Below, one piece after another: positions 26,030 to 34,027 of a stretch of 64,000 nt of DNA (positions are counted from its first letter, which is position 1; each line of letters begins with the position of its first letter). Position numbers and translations under genes: made by a program. The DNA comes from Ramlibacter sp. WS9. Its GTDB lineage: Bacteria > Pseudomonadota > Gammaproteobacteria > Burkholderiales > Burkholderiaceae_C. Under the pieces are notes generated by a model. That model worked only from the letters and a program-made list of their open reading frames with translations, was not told the DNA's origin and did not search any database. The stretch covers positions 46,021 through 110,020 of the forward strand of contig NZ_RKMB01000021.1 of NCBI RefSeq assembly GCF_003797765.1. The letters run 5' to 3'.

Positions 26030-27027
26030 AACAGCTCTACAACGTCAGCCGTCGGGCCGCTACGGCCTGCATCGTGGGCCTCGCGGCCTGCCTCGCCACA
26101 GCCGGCGCAGTCGCCGCGGATCACTGGCGCGCCTACACCTACAACGCGGTTGCCACCGTGACGTCCGTCAAGGGGCTCAACGCCATGTTCGAAGCCATCC
26201 AGAAGGAAACGCAGGGCCAGCTGACCGTGCGATTGAACCTGGGTGGCACGCTGCCGATCGCGGCGACCAACATCACCCAGGCCGTGTCGGACAACGTGGT
26301 TCAGATGGGCGACGACGCCTTTTTCGTGGGCAGCGTGCCGGTGGGCGGCGTGGTTCGCCTGCCGATGTTCCTGCCCAAGCGGGCCGACTTCGAGAAGGCC
26401 TGGGACATCGAGGCCCCATACCTGCACGCCGAATACGCCAAAAAGAATATCGTGCTCCTGGGCCGATACATCTTCCCCGAAAACGTGATGTGGTCCAGCA
26501 AGAAGCTCACTTCGCTGGCCGACATCGCAGGCCAGAAGATTCGCGTGATCTCGCCTGAGCAGGCCGAGTTCATCAAGGTGCTGGGCGGCATCCCCGTCAC
26601 GCTGGGCACGTCGGAAGTGGCTGCCGGTATCGACCGCGGCGTGATCGATGGCGCGCTCACGGCCAGCTCCGGCTACGGCTATGTGTGGCGCGACCTGCTC
26701 AAGTACAGCTTGCGCCTGAACGTGAGCTTCGTCGACTCGCTCATCCTGGTCAACAAGGACGCGTGGGACAAACTCTCGCCGGCGACTCGCACCAAGGTGC
26801 AGGCGCTGGTCGACGAGCACACCAAACGCATCACGGCCGCGATGGCGGCGGAGGACGAAGAGTTGACCAAGAAGCTGGCTGCCGGCGGTATGACAGTGAC
26901 GGAACCATCGAAGGCCGAACTCGCGGAAGCCGAGAAGCGCATTTCGCCCTATTGGAAGGAATGGGGCGAGAAGCGCCCGGCGTCGAACGAGGCGCTCCAG
27001 AAGGTTCGTGCAGCCGTCGGTCGCTGA
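26026..27027 (+). CDS. TRAP transporter solute-binding protein (DctP family)
   Basis: 333 residues with a signal peptide (ACIVGLAACLATAGAVAA). Mature sequence has the DctP landmarks: GLNAMFEAIQKETQGQLTVRLNLGG, the IRVISPEQAEFIKVLGGIPV segment with the ligand-carboxylate arginine (QKIRV), and SEVAAGIDRGVIDGALT. It captures an organic acid in the periplasm for the DctQM membrane unit encoded directly downstream. Coupling to a 2-hydroxyacid oxidase points to a hydroxy- or oxo-carboxylate ligand. Confidence 0.92.
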   Translation: MKQLYNVSRRAATACIVGLAACLATAGAVAADHWRAYTYNAVATVTSVKGLNAMFEAIQKETQGQLTVRLNLGGTLPIAATNITQAVSDNVVQMGDDAFFVGSVPVGGVVRLPMFLPKRADFEKAWDIEAPYLHAEYAKKNIVLLGRYIFPENVMWSSKKLTSLADIAGQKIRVISPEQAEFIKVLGGIPVTLGTSEVAAGIDRGVIDGALTASSGYGYVWRDLLKYSLRLNVSFVDSLILVNKDAWDKLSPATRTKVQALVDEHTKRITAAMAAEDEELTKKLAAGGMTVTEPSKAELAEAEKRISPYWKEWGEKRPASNEALQKVRAAVGR

Positions 27028-27028
27028 G

Positions 27029-27595
27029 ATGTCGGCATCCATTGAAGAACAGGCCCTCGTTGGCCCGGAGCTTGACGCCGCCGATGCGGATGAATTCAGC
27101 CCGCATGAAGGCTTGGCGGCCCGCATATGTCGCGGGTTCAGCGAATGGATCGTGGTGGGCCTGGTCGTCATGATGGGCGCCGAGATGCTGGTGCGCAGCG
27201 TGTTCGGTTGGTCGATCCAGTTCAGCAATGAGATCGGCGGCTACGCGCTGGTGGCCGTCACCTTCCTGTCGCTCGCGTCTGGCCAGCTGCTGCACGCCTA
27301 CCACCGGGTGCATTTTGTCGAAGCCAGGCTATCGCCCACGGGACGCGCACGCCTTCGCCTCGCCTTCGACGTTGCGGCCTTCCTCGTCACGGCCGTGCTG
27401 CTGGCCGAACTGGTCCGCTTCGAATGGATCACGTTCAGATCGGGCGACGTGGCCGCCACCAGCCTGATGACGCCCCAGTGGATGCCGCGCCTGGTGATGC
27501 CGATCGGCACACTCGTCCTGGCCTGGGCGCTTGTGCGCACGGTGCTTGCCGACTGGCGCCGCGTGCGCGCCGCATCAGGTGCAAGGGGATCGTGA
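27029..27595 (+). CDS. TRAP transporter small permease (DctQ family)
   Basis: 188 residues with four predicted membrane helices (WIVVGLVVMMGAEMLVR, IGGYALVAVTFLSLASG, AFDVAAFLVTAVLLAEL, LVMPIGTLVLAWALV), typical of DctQ. The ATG at 27029 lies one base after the DctP stop (TGAGATG). It pairs with DctM in the inner membrane. Confidence 0.9.
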   Translation: MSASIEEQALVGPELDAADADEFSPHEGLAARICRGFSEWIVVGLVVMMGAEMLVRSVFGWSIQFSNEIGGYALVAVTFLSLASGQLLHAYHRVHFVEARLSPTGRARLRLAFDVAAFLVTAVLLAELVRFEWITFRSGDVAATSLMTPQWMPRLVMPIGTLVLAWALVRTVLADWRRVRAASGARGS

Positions 27596-28896
27596 TGGCC
27601 GGCGAATACCAGATCATCTTCATCTTCATCCTCTTCATCGGCCTGCTGGGCGTGGGCATGGCGGTGCCCTTCGCCATTCTGCTGCCGGGTCTGGTCTACC
27701 TGTATTGGCAGGGCGGCATCGGTGCGCTGCACGGCATGGGCCTGGCCAGCTGGGGCAGCATGGACAGCTACACGCTCACCTCGATTCCACTCTTCGTCCT
27801 GATGGCCGAGGTGCTGCAGGGCAGTGGCCTGGGATTGCGCGTATACAGCGGCTTGTCGCAACTGGTGCGCAAGGTGCCGGGCGGGCTGCTGCAAACCAAC
27901 GTGGCCGGCTGCGCGGTGTTTGCGGCCGTCAGCGGTTCGAGCATCGCCACCGCGGCCGCCATCGGCAAGGTGGCGCTGCCGCAGCTGCAAGCGCGCGGCT
28001 ACGACATGCGGCTGGCAACAGGCTCGCTGGCCGCCGGCGGCACGCTGGGGATTCTGATTCCGCCGTCGATCGCGATGATCGTCTATGCCACCTTCACCGA
28101 GACCTCGGTGGCAAAGCTGTTCATGGCGGGCGTCGTGCCCGGCATCGTTCTGACGCTGCTGTTCATGGCCTACGTCGCGGTGGCCACGCTGATTCGCCCA
28201 GGGACCGCGCCACGCGAGGACGGCGTCCTCTCGCAGGCCGTCGTGCTCAAGGCCCTGATCGACGTCGTTCCGTTCATGCTATTGATCGTGGGCATCATGG
28301 GTGCGATCTACACCGGCATCGCGACACCCACCGAAGCGGCTGCCGCGGGTTGCATCTTTGCGCTGATCATCGCCCGCATCTTCGGGAACTTGCCGTGGAA
28401 CGAGTTCCTCCAATGCCTGAAGCGCTCGACGCTGGCGGTGAGCAACATCCTGTTCATCACCTATGCAGCCTTTATCTTCTCGTACGCGATGAGCTTCGCG
28501 GGCGTGGGCGAAGAGGTCACCCGTTTCATCATCGGACTGAACCTGAACAAGTTCGAGTTCTTCCTCGCGCTGCTGGTGCTGTTCACCGCGCTGGGCGCCC
28601 TGGTCGAAAGCCTGGGGATGATCGTGATCACGGTGCCCTTGCTCTATCCGCTGCTGGCCAAGTACGGCATCGACCCGGTCTGGTTCGGCATCATCGTCGT
28701 GCTGTTCATCGAGATGGGACAGATCACGCCGCCCATCGGCATCAACCTGTTCGTCATCCAGAGCATCTCGCGCGGCAAGCTTTCCGACGTGGTGATGGGC
28801 ACCGTTCCGTTCCACCTGCTGATGTTCCTGTTGCTGCTGATGCTGGTGGCCTGGCCAGAGCTGGCGCTGTGGCTGCCGAGCCGCGTCTCTCGTTGA
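27595..28896 (+). CDS. TRAP transporter large permease (DctM family)
   Basis: 433 residues, twelve or so hydrophobic segments. DctM hallmarks: AVPFAILLPGLVYLY, SIPLFVLMAEVLQGSGL, AVSGSSIATAAAIGKVALPQL, GGTLGILIPPSIAMIVYA and TPTEAAAAG, plus IEMGQITPPIGINLFVIQS near the end. It is the sodium-coupled translocation subunit. The ATG shares a base with the DctQ stop (TGATG), so the three TRAP genes are translationally linked. Confidence 0.93.
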   Translation: MAGEYQIIFIFILFIGLLGVGMAVPFAILLPGLVYLYWQGGIGALHGMGLASWGSMDSYTLTSIPLFVLMAEVLQGSGLGLRVYSGLSQLVRKVPGGLLQTNVAGCAVFAAVSGSSIATAAAIGKVALPQLQARGYDMRLATGSLAAGGTLGILIPPSIAMIVYATFTETSVAKLFMAGVVPGIVLTLLFMAYVAVATLIRPGTAPREDGVLSQAVVLKALIDVVPFMLLIVGIMGAIYTGIATPTEAAAAGCIFALIIARIFGNLPWNEFLQCLKRSTLAVSNILFITYAAFIFSYAMSFAGVGEEVTRFIIGLNLNKFEFFLALLVLFTALGALVESLGMIVITVPLLYPLLAKYGIDPVWFGIIVVLFIEMGQITPPIGINLFVIQSISRGKLSDVVMGTVPFHLLMFLLLLMLVAWPELALWLPSRVSR

Positions 28897-28972
28897 TTGG
28901 AGCTATTCAAGTGACAACAAGACTCAACCTCCTGCGGAAATAACCCCGAATCCCAGAGCTTGGAGACATCAG

Positions 28973-29893
28973 ATGTTCAACGCGCCTGAGCGGCTGAAGG
29001 CCGAGGTCTTTACCCGTATCCCCGAACGCTTCCACGTCGGCAACCGCACCAGTGTCTGGTCCAGCACCCAGCTGCACGGCGCGCACGCACCGGTGTTCCT
29101 GGAGGGCCCTTCGTTCGACCGAGACGGCAACCTGTGGGTCGTCGACATTCCCTGGGGCCGGATCTTCCGGATCGACCGCCAAGGCGATGTCGAACTTGCC
29201 TGCGAATATGGCGGCGAACCCAACGGCCTGAAATTCCACGCAGACGGCCGCGCTTTCATTGCCGACTGCCGCAACGGCATCATGGTGATGGATCCCCGCA
29301 CCGGGCGCATCGAGCCATACATGGAACGCGCGCGCCTGGAGCGCTTCAAGGGCTGCAACGATCTGTTCTTCGCGTCGAACGGCGACCTGTACTTCACCGA
29401 CCAGGGCCAGACAGGCCTGCACGATCCAACCGGCCGGCTGTTTCGGTTGCGGCCCTCGGGCCAGCTCGATATCGTGCTGGCCGGCATTCCCAGCCCGAAT
29501 GGCCTGGTCATGAACCTCGATGAAACCGCAGTCTACGTCGCCGTCACGCGCGACAACGCGATCTGGCGCGTGCCGCTGATGGCCGACGGCACGGCCACCA
29601 AAGTGGGCGTCTATATCCAGATGTCTGGCGGCGGGGGGCCCGATGGCATCGCGCTCGACGACCAGGGGGGCCTTGCCGTTTGCCACGTGGGCTTCGGCGC
29701 GGTGTGGGTCTTCAGCCCGCGCGGCGAACCTCTGTACCGCATCGACTCCCTCGAAGGCGTGTACACGACCAACTGCGCCTACGGCGGCAGCGACGGCCGC
29801 ACCTTGTACATGGTGGAGTCGCGCTCCGGAACGATTCTCACGGCCCGGCTGCCGGTGGCCGGACAGCCGATGTTCTCGCATTCAGCCCGCTAA
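28973..29893 (+). CDS. SMP-30/gluconolactonase-like beta-propeller hydrolase
   Basis: 306 residues. Six-bladed propeller of the SMP-30/LRE family (EGPSFDRDGNLWVVDIPWGRIFRID, GEPNGLKFHADGRAFIAD, SPNGLVMNLDETAVYVA, GGGGPDGIALDDQGGLAVC). The metal-ligand positions are visible as the Glu of LEGPSF, the Asn of SPNGLV and the Asp of PDGIALD. The family hydrolyses sugar lactones and related lactones. It is 76 bases downstream of the TRAP genes and 34 upstream of the RraA-type aldolase; a related protein is encoded at 49338. Confidence 0.88.
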   Translation: MFNAPERLKAEVFTRIPERFHVGNRTSVWSSTQLHGAHAPVFLEGPSFDRDGNLWVVDIPWGRIFRIDRQGDVELACEYGGEPNGLKFHADGRAFIADCRNGIMVMDPRTGRIEPYMERARLERFKGCNDLFFASNGDLYFTDQGQTGLHDPTGRLFRLRPSGQLDIVLAGIPSPNGLVMNLDETAVYVAVTRDNAIWRVPLMADGTATKVGVYIQMSGGGGPDGIALDDQGGLAVCHVGFGAVWVFSPRGEPLYRIDSLEGVYTTNCAYGGSDGRTLYMVESRSGTILTARLPVAGQPMFSHSAR

Positions 29894-29897
29894 ACAA
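29880..29897. promoter_or_regulatory. Candidate IclR operator ATTCAGCnnGyTrAACAA (copy 1)
   Basis: ATTCAGCCCGCTAAACAA spans the stop of the SMP-30-like gene and lies about 30 bases before the RraA-type gene. It matches 15 of 18 positions of the element at 31074 and is related to the one at 33916 next to an iclR start. The core TTCAGC-nn-GCTgAA is an inverted repeat. Confidence 0.5.
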
Positions 29898-29927
29898 GCG
29901 CGCGCCCAGCCTTGACTGAATGAAACT

Positions 29928-30632
29928 ATGAGCTCATCCAAAGTCTTCCTCAAAATCAACCGTGTCGCTGCCCACGTCGTCGCGCTGGCGCGCGAAGTCA
30001 CCGTGGCCGACGTCCATGAAGCCATGGGGCCGCCCGGCCGCGCGGCGCTGATGTCGGCTCGCATGCGGCCGCTCGCGTTGGACCAGAAGATCGCCGGCCC
30101 CGCCGTCACCGCGTTCTGCTGGCCCGGCGACAACCTGATGATGCACCGCGCCCTGTACCTCGCGCAGCCCGGTGACGTGCTGGTCGTGGTGTGCCAAGCC
30201 GAGCTGTCAGGCGCGCAATGGGGCGATCTGGCGACCCGCTACGCGTTGAAGAAAGGCCTGGCCGGCGTGGTGGTGCAGGGCTGCGCGCGCGACGTCGACC
30301 AGGTGCGCGCGCTCGGCCTGCCCGTCTGGTCCACCCACATCTACCCGATCCACCCCGACAAGTCGGGCCATGGTTGCGTGAACGCGCCCGTGGTCTGCGA
30401 GGGGGTGAATGTGTGCCCCGGCGACCTGATCGTGGCCGATGGCGATGGCGTTATTGCCGTTCCGCGCGCCGACGCCGTGCGAGTGATTGCCGCCGCGCAG
30501 GCCAAGATGAAGAAGGAAGACGAGGTCGCCGCCAAGGTTGCAGGAGGCGCCGCCGTCTGGGACCTGAGCGGCGCCGCCGCGATCTACGCGAAGATGGAAA
30601 TCGACGAAGTCGACGCGGCCTGGGATGACTAG
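29928..30632 (+). CDS. RraA-family aldolase/decarboxylase (4-carboxy-4-hydroxy-2-oxoadipate aldolase/oxaloacetate decarboxylase type)
   Basis: 234 residues. Family motifs: TVADVHEAMGPPGRAALM, IAGPAVTAFCWPGDNLMMHRAL, LSGAQWGDLATRYALKKGLAGVVVQGCARDVDQV with the metal/substrate Arg-Asp pair, and PGDLIVADGDGVIAVPR. Close relatives (HMG/CHA aldolases) cleave 4-hydroxy-4-methyl- or 4-carboxy-2-oxoglutarate-type compounds to pyruvate or oxaloacetate. With a TRAP importer, a 2-hydroxyacid oxidase and a lactonase-like protein upstream, it could split a hydroxylated dicarboxylate derivative. Quoted motifs longer than 20 residues are given by their key parts at about residues 96-128. Confidence 0.85.
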   Translation: MSSSKVFLKINRVAAHVVALAREVTVADVHEAMGPPGRAALMSARMRPLALDQKIAGPAVTAFCWPGDNLMMHRALYLAQPGDVLVVVCQAELSGAQWGDLATRYALKKGLAGVVVQGCARDVDQVRALGLPVWSTHIYPIHPDKSGHGCVNAPVVCEGVNVCPGDLIVADGDGVIAVPRADAVRVIAAAQAKMKKEDEVAAKVAGGAAVWDLSGAAAIYAKMEIDEVDAAWDD

Positions 30633-30633
30633 C

Positions 30634-30753
30634 ATGTTCAAGACACTGTTCATGGCAGCCATGCTGGCTGCTGGCCATGGCGGGGCGATGGCGCAGGCGT
30701 ACCCGGCAAGGCCGGTAACCCTGGTCGTGCCCCAGGGCGCCGGCGGCGCGACG
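30634..30753 (+). pseudogene. 5' relic of a Bug/TctC-type solute-binding protein gene
   Basis: The first 40 codons of a Bug protein: signal peptide MFKTLFMAAMLAAGHGGAMA and the family start AYPARPVTLVVPQGAGGAT. Homology stops abruptly at about 30750-30756, where the sequence continues as the antisense of an acetolactate-synthase-like gene. The remaining ~280 codons are missing. Confidence 0.85.
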
Positions 30754-31062
30754 TTTCAAGCGTCCCGGTCTCTCGGTCATCAAAGCGCGCGCCGACGCAG
30801 ACCACCAGGTCCGCGTGATGCATCGCAAGGTTTGCCTCGAGCGTCCCATGCACTCCGAGCATGCCGAGGAAGTTGGGGTCCGACGACGGGTAGGCTCCAA
30901 GCCCCATGTGCGTCAGCGTCGCGGGCGCGTCGAGCCTGCGGGCGAGTTGCGTGAAGGCCCCGCGGTGGTTCGTCCCGATCACACCCGTCGCCACTTGGCC
31001 ACTGACGCACAGAACAGGGATGGAGTCGCTCATCGCATCCAGAAGTCCCGTGATGGGCAGCT
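30754..31062 (-). pseudogene. Relic of an acetolactate synthase-like (ThDP-dependent) gene
   Basis: On the minus strand the sequence encodes an internal piece of a large-subunit acetolactate-synthase-like enzyme: TGLLDAMSDSIPVLCVSGQV, then MGLGAYPSSDPNFLGMLGVH, ANLAMHHADLVVCVGARFDDRETG. Between GQVATGVIGT and FTQLARRLDAP about 100 residues present in the family are absent, so it has an internal deletion as well as both ends missing. The frame is still open, suggesting recent decay. It is joined head-on to the Bug relic. Confidence 0.82.
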
Positions 31063-31073
31063 CATGTTCTGGT

Positions 31074-31091
31074 ATTCAGCGGGCTGAACAA
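31074..31091. promoter_or_regulatory. Candidate IclR operator ATTCAGCnnGyTrAACAA (copy 2)
   Basis: ATTCAGCGGGCTGAACAA, a nearly perfect palindrome TTCAGC-GG-GCTGAA, 24 bases before the GTTCAA module and upstream of the Bug gene at 31207. Same 18-base pattern as the sites at 29880 and 33916. Confidence 0.55.
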
Positions 31092-31114
31092 ATCTGATTT
31101 GGGCCTGTAGATAG

Positions 31115-31176
31115 GTTCAACATGTGAAACTTCGGCGCCCTGGAGCATAGCCCGCCAACGGCCCGGCCGCTAACGT
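31115..31176 (+). promoter_or_regulatory. Candidate regulatory module GTTCAAyATGTGAAAC-N38-GCTAACGT (copy 2)
   Basis: GTTCAACATGTGAAAC (31115-31130) and GCTAACGT (31169-31176) with the same 38-base spacing as copy 1 upstream of the FMN oxidase. A weaker relative, GTTCCAAATGCCGAAC, lies at 33977-33992 before the crotonase gene. GCTAACGT would lie about 30 bases before the GTG start of the Bug gene. Confidence 0.55.
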
Positions 31177-31206
31177 AGAAGCCAGAACAAATATCTGGAG
31201 ACAAGC

Positions 31207-32184
31207 GTGAAATTCAAGATCCGTCGACAACTGATCAGCCTCGCAGCGGCGGTGCCTCTCATGGCCGCCATCGGCCTGGCGCAGGCCCAGCATGGCGACT
31301 ACCCGAACCGCCCGGTGAAGATCATCGTGGCTTATCCCGCGGGACAGAGCACAGACATCGCCACGCGCTACTTCGCGAACAAGCTGTCGCAGGCGATGGG
31401 CCAGAGCTTCGTGGTGGAGAACAAGCCGGGCGCTTCCGGCAACATCGGGACCACGCTCGCGGCGCGTGCCACGCCCGACGGCTACACGCTGGTCATGGGC
31501 GCCAACGGCACGCATGCGATGAATCCGGCGTTGTTCGACAACCCTGGTTTCGACGCGGAAAAAGATTTCGAGCCGATCGTTCTGACGGCGTTGATTCCGT
31601 TTGCGATCTCCACCGGTCCCAACAGCAACATCAGCTCACTGAATGACTTGATCGCGTCGGCCAGGAAGCAGCCCGGGAAGATCGACACCGCGCTTCCCAG
31701 CGTGACCGCGCAGCTAATCTTCGAAATGCTCAAACAGCGCGACGTACCGCTGTTTCCCGTGAAGTTCAAAGGCTCGGCCGATTCCATGACTGCGCTGCTT
31801 GGCGGCCACGTCCACGTGTTGATCGACACCGTAGCTGCCACGCGCAACCAGTTGGGCAAGATCAAACCGCTGGCCGTGACAACTGCCGCGCCCATGGTCT
31901 CGATGCCCGGCGTCAAGACCGCCAATGAGCAGGGCCTGCCCAACTTCACCATCTCCGCCTGGAATGCCTTGATGGCGCCCAAAGGCGTGCCGGCCGACAT
32001 CCACGCCAAGCTGGCCGCGGAGATGCGCAAGATCATCGACCTGCCCGAAACCCAGAAAGCGCTGACTGACCTGGGCTTCGAGCGCGCGCCGGTGATGAGC
32101 AACGCCGAACTGAACGCATGGCTGCGCGACGAGCGCCGCAACTACCACCAGATCGTCAAGACCGCCCAAATGAAACCCGAGTGA
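31207..32184 (+). CDS. Bug/TctC-family tripartite tricarboxylate transporter substrate-binding protein
   Basis: 325 residues beginning at GTG with GGAG 9 bases upstream. Signal peptide (ISLAAAVPLMAAIGLAQA) followed by the Bug signature YPNRPVKIIVAYPAGQSTDIATR, QSFVVENKPGASGNIGTTLAA and PDGYTLVMGANGTHAMN. These periplasmic proteins bind mono- and dicarboxylates; most have no adjacent TctAB permease, as here. It precedes the TauD-type dioxygenase by 7 bases, so it probably delivers a substrate or precursor for the mutase-linked pathway. The signature is quoted from about residues 32-54. Confidence 0.9.
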   Translation: MKFKIRRQLISLAAAVPLMAAIGLAQAQHGDYPNRPVKIIVAYPAGQSTDIATRYFANKLSQAMGQSFVVENKPGASGNIGTTLAARATPDGYTLVMGANGTHAMNPALFDNPGFDAEKDFEPIVLTALIPFAISTGPNSNISSLNDLIASARKQPGKIDTALPSVTAQLIFEMLKQRDVPLFPVKFKGSADSMTALLGGHVHVLIDTVAATRNQLGKIKPLAVTTAAPMVSMPGVKTANEQGLPNFTISAWNALMAPKGVPADIHAKLAAEMRKIIDLPETQKALTDLGFERAPVMSNAELNAWLRDERRNYHQIVKTAQMKPE

Positions 32185-32191
32185 GACCACT

Positions 32192-33070
32192 ATGCAAAAA
32201 ATCCGCACCAGCCCCCTGCACTCCGACTTCGCTGTCGAAGTTCACACCACCGTCATGGACATCCTGGACGACCCGGATGCCATCGAAGAACTGAAGAGCC
32301 TTTGGCAGAAGTCGCCAGTGATGATCTTCCGCCGCCAGTCACTGGAGGAATCGGAACTCGTTCGCTTTACCGAACATTTCGGCCCTTGCGAAACCACGGG
32401 CCGCAAGGACATCCAGTCGCCCTATCAGGAACAGATCATCTACTTCAGCACGCTGAAGTACGCGGACGGCCGCTTCGTGGGCGGCTTCGCCGGCGGCGAC
32501 GATGTGGACTGGCACTCCGATCAGACCTACCAGGTGCGTCCTGCCACTGGCGCCATGCTGTACGGCACGGAAGTGCCGCATGACGGCGGCGATATCTACT
32601 GGGCTGACCAGTACGCGGCGTGGGAGCGCCTGCCCAAGGACATCCAGGCACTGATCGACGGCAAGCTCGGCACCTTCCGCTACGCCAAGCGCTACGAGAT
32701 CCTGAACGCGCTGGAACTGAAGGACAAGGAGAAGGCCAACGCGATGCTGAGCCTGCCCGATGCGCGGCACAACCTCGTGTTGACGCACCCGCGCACCGGC
32801 CGAAAATCGCTGTACGCCGACCCGACGACGCTGGTCGCGATCGAGGGCCTGTCGGCTTCCGAGGCCGCGCGCGTGATGCCCATCCTGTTCGAGGCGGGAG
32901 GCGACCCGTCGGGCGTGTACCGCCACAAGGTGCACAACGGCGACTTGCTGATGTGGGACAACGGCGTCACCATGCACCGCCGCGACGAGATGCGCCTGGA
33001 CCAGCCGCGCCTGATGAAGCGCACCACCTTCCGGCTGTCGGCCGGCGAGTATTCGGCGCCTCAGGCGTAA
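32192..33070 (+). CDS. TauD/TfdA-family Fe(II)/2-oxoglutarate-dependent dioxygenase
   Basis: 292 residues. The facial triad is visible as WHSD (H108, D110) and the distal His of TMHRRD (about 262); the 2-oxoglutarate-binding arginine lies in LMKRTTFR. The protein keeps the whole jelly-roll core (PVMIFRRQSLEESELVRFTEHFG, DVDWHSDQTYQVRPATGAMLYG). Members hydroxylate sulfonates, phenoxyacetates, carboxylates or betaines, often leading to C-heteroatom cleavage. It is transcribed with the Bug protein, and its natural substrate is likely the compound that Bug protein binds. Confidence 0.9.
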   Translation: MQKIRTSPLHSDFAVEVHTTVMDILDDPDAIEELKSLWQKSPVMIFRRQSLEESELVRFTEHFGPCETTGRKDIQSPYQEQIIYFSTLKYADGRFVGGFAGGDDVDWHSDQTYQVRPATGAMLYGTEVPHDGGDIYWADQYAAWERLPKDIQALIDGKLGTFRYAKRYEILNALELKDKEKANAMLSLPDARHNLVLTHPRTGRKSLYADPTTLVAIEGLSASEAARVMPILFEAGGDPSGVYRHKVHNGDLLMWDNGVTMHRRDEMRLDQPRLMKRTTFRLSAGEYSAPQA

Positions 33071-33074
33071 CGCC

Positions 33075-33147
33075 GTCATGCCGGACTTGATCCGGTATTC
33101 GTTTGCGCGCGCCGAATACCTTGGTTGCGGGTCAAGCCCGCAATGAC
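33075..33147. repeat. Extragenic palindromic repeat element
   Basis: A 73-base element whose left end GTCATGCCGGACTTGATCC is mirrored by GGGTCAAGCCCGCAATGAC at the right, with GGTATTCG and CGAATACC forming an inner inverted repeat. It could fold into a long imperfect hairpin. It fills nearly all the gap between converging dioxygenase and iclR genes. Similar GTCAT...CGG-CTTGA...-type palindromes are frequent dispersed elements in many proteobacterial genomes. It may act as a two-way terminator or RNA-stability element. Confidence 0.7.
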
Positions 33148-33151
33148 AAGG

Positions 33152-33904
33152 TCATTGCTTCGCCCACTGCCGCGAGATGTAGCTGCACGTCGCCAGCAGC
33201 AACTGCGCGCACTCCGTCACATTGTTTTCCATCCGGTGCCTTGGCCCCGCAATCGCGACCGCAATCGTTTCCGCATGCACCGACAGGAAAGCAGACACGG
33301 CCCATACATCGGCCACGTTCTCGCCGCGCGTCAGGAAGTAGCCGCGGCGCCTGCTTTCAAGGATGTCGGCGATCAGCGCATCGTGGTCGGTGAGCGTGCT
33401 GCCCGTGACGGCAGGCAGAGACTGCGCAGTCACCAGGGCGCGCATCTCAGGCTCTTTCAGGCTGCCGACCAGCGCCTTGCCGATCGCGCTGGAATGCAGC
33501 GGCTTGAACTCGCCGGGCTTCGCCGAATAGCGGATGGGATGCGAGCTCTCCACCACCTGCAGATAGATCACGGAATCGCCCTGGCGCTTGCCCAGGATCA
33601 CTGTCTCGCGCGACGCGTCACGCAAACGCTCGAGCATCGGCATGACGCGTTCGACGAACGGATCGTTTTCCAGGATCGCGCGCGCCAGGTCAAAGAAGCG
33701 CCGCGTCGGATACAGGGCGCGCGGCCGCGTCAGCGAATAGAGATAGCCGCGCGCCGCGAGAGTGCCCACGATCGCATGGCAGCTGCTCTTGGGAATGTTC
33801 GTCATCTCCGCCAGGTCGGTGAGAGACAGCGGCTTACGGACCTTGTCGAAGGCCTCGAAGATGTCGAGAACACGCTCGACAGCGGTGACGGCGACGTTGC
33901 TCAT
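33152..33904 (-). CDS. IclR-family transcriptional regulator
   Basis: 250 residues. Winged helix with VERVLDIFEAFDKVRKPLSL then LTDLAEMTNIPKSSCHAIVGTL (about residues 28-49), followed by the IclR effector domain (PLHSSAIGKALVGSL, RRRGYFLTRGE, SVHAETIAVAIAGP). The ATG at 33904 was preferred over the upstream extension to 33973 because it gives the family N-terminus; the longer frame would cover the candidate operator at 33916. It is divergent from the mutase operon starting at 34028 and is its most likely regulator. Confidence 0.9.
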   Translation of the reverse strand: MSNVAVTAVERVLDIFEAFDKVRKPLSLTDLAEMTNIPKSSCHAIVGTLAARGYLYSLTRPRALYPTRRFFDLARAILENDPFVERVMPMLERLRDASRETVILGKRQGDSVIYLQVVESSHPIRYSAKPGEFKPLHSSAIGKALVGSLKEPEMRALVTAQSLPAVTGSTLTDHDALIADILESRRRGYFLTRGENVADVWAVSAFLSVHAETIAVAIAGPRHRMENNVTECAQLLLATCSYISRQWAKQ

Positions 33905-34027
33905 CGATTCAGGAAATTCAGCCAGTTGAACAAATCGTGGCGAGATGTGCCCCGAGGCCTCATGTCCACCCAACTTGTTCCAAATGCCGAACGCCAGTCC
34001 TTTCCAACGAATTGCATTGAATCTAGC
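33905..34027. promoter_or_regulatory. Divergent iclR/mutase-operon control region with two candidate operators
   Basis: Contains ATTCAGCCAGTTGAACAA (33916-33933), the third copy of the 18-base element also found at 29880 and 31074, 12 bases before the iclR start, as expected for autoregulation. It also contains GTTCCAAATGCCGAAC (33977-33992), matching 11 of 16 positions of the GTTCAA element of 31115. Both are plausible IclR binding sites. Promoter boxes were not assigned. Confidence 0.55.

Noticed and set aside
30625..30954. A 109-codon plus-strand gene across the Bug relic
   Set aside because: Only the first 40 codons are Bug-like; the rest is antisense to the acetolactate-synthase relic, so it is not a real protein.
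33125..34027. N-terminal extension of the crotonase gene through the iclR gene
   Set aside because: The extension is antisense to iclR and lacks any family similarity; the conserved protein starts at 34028.
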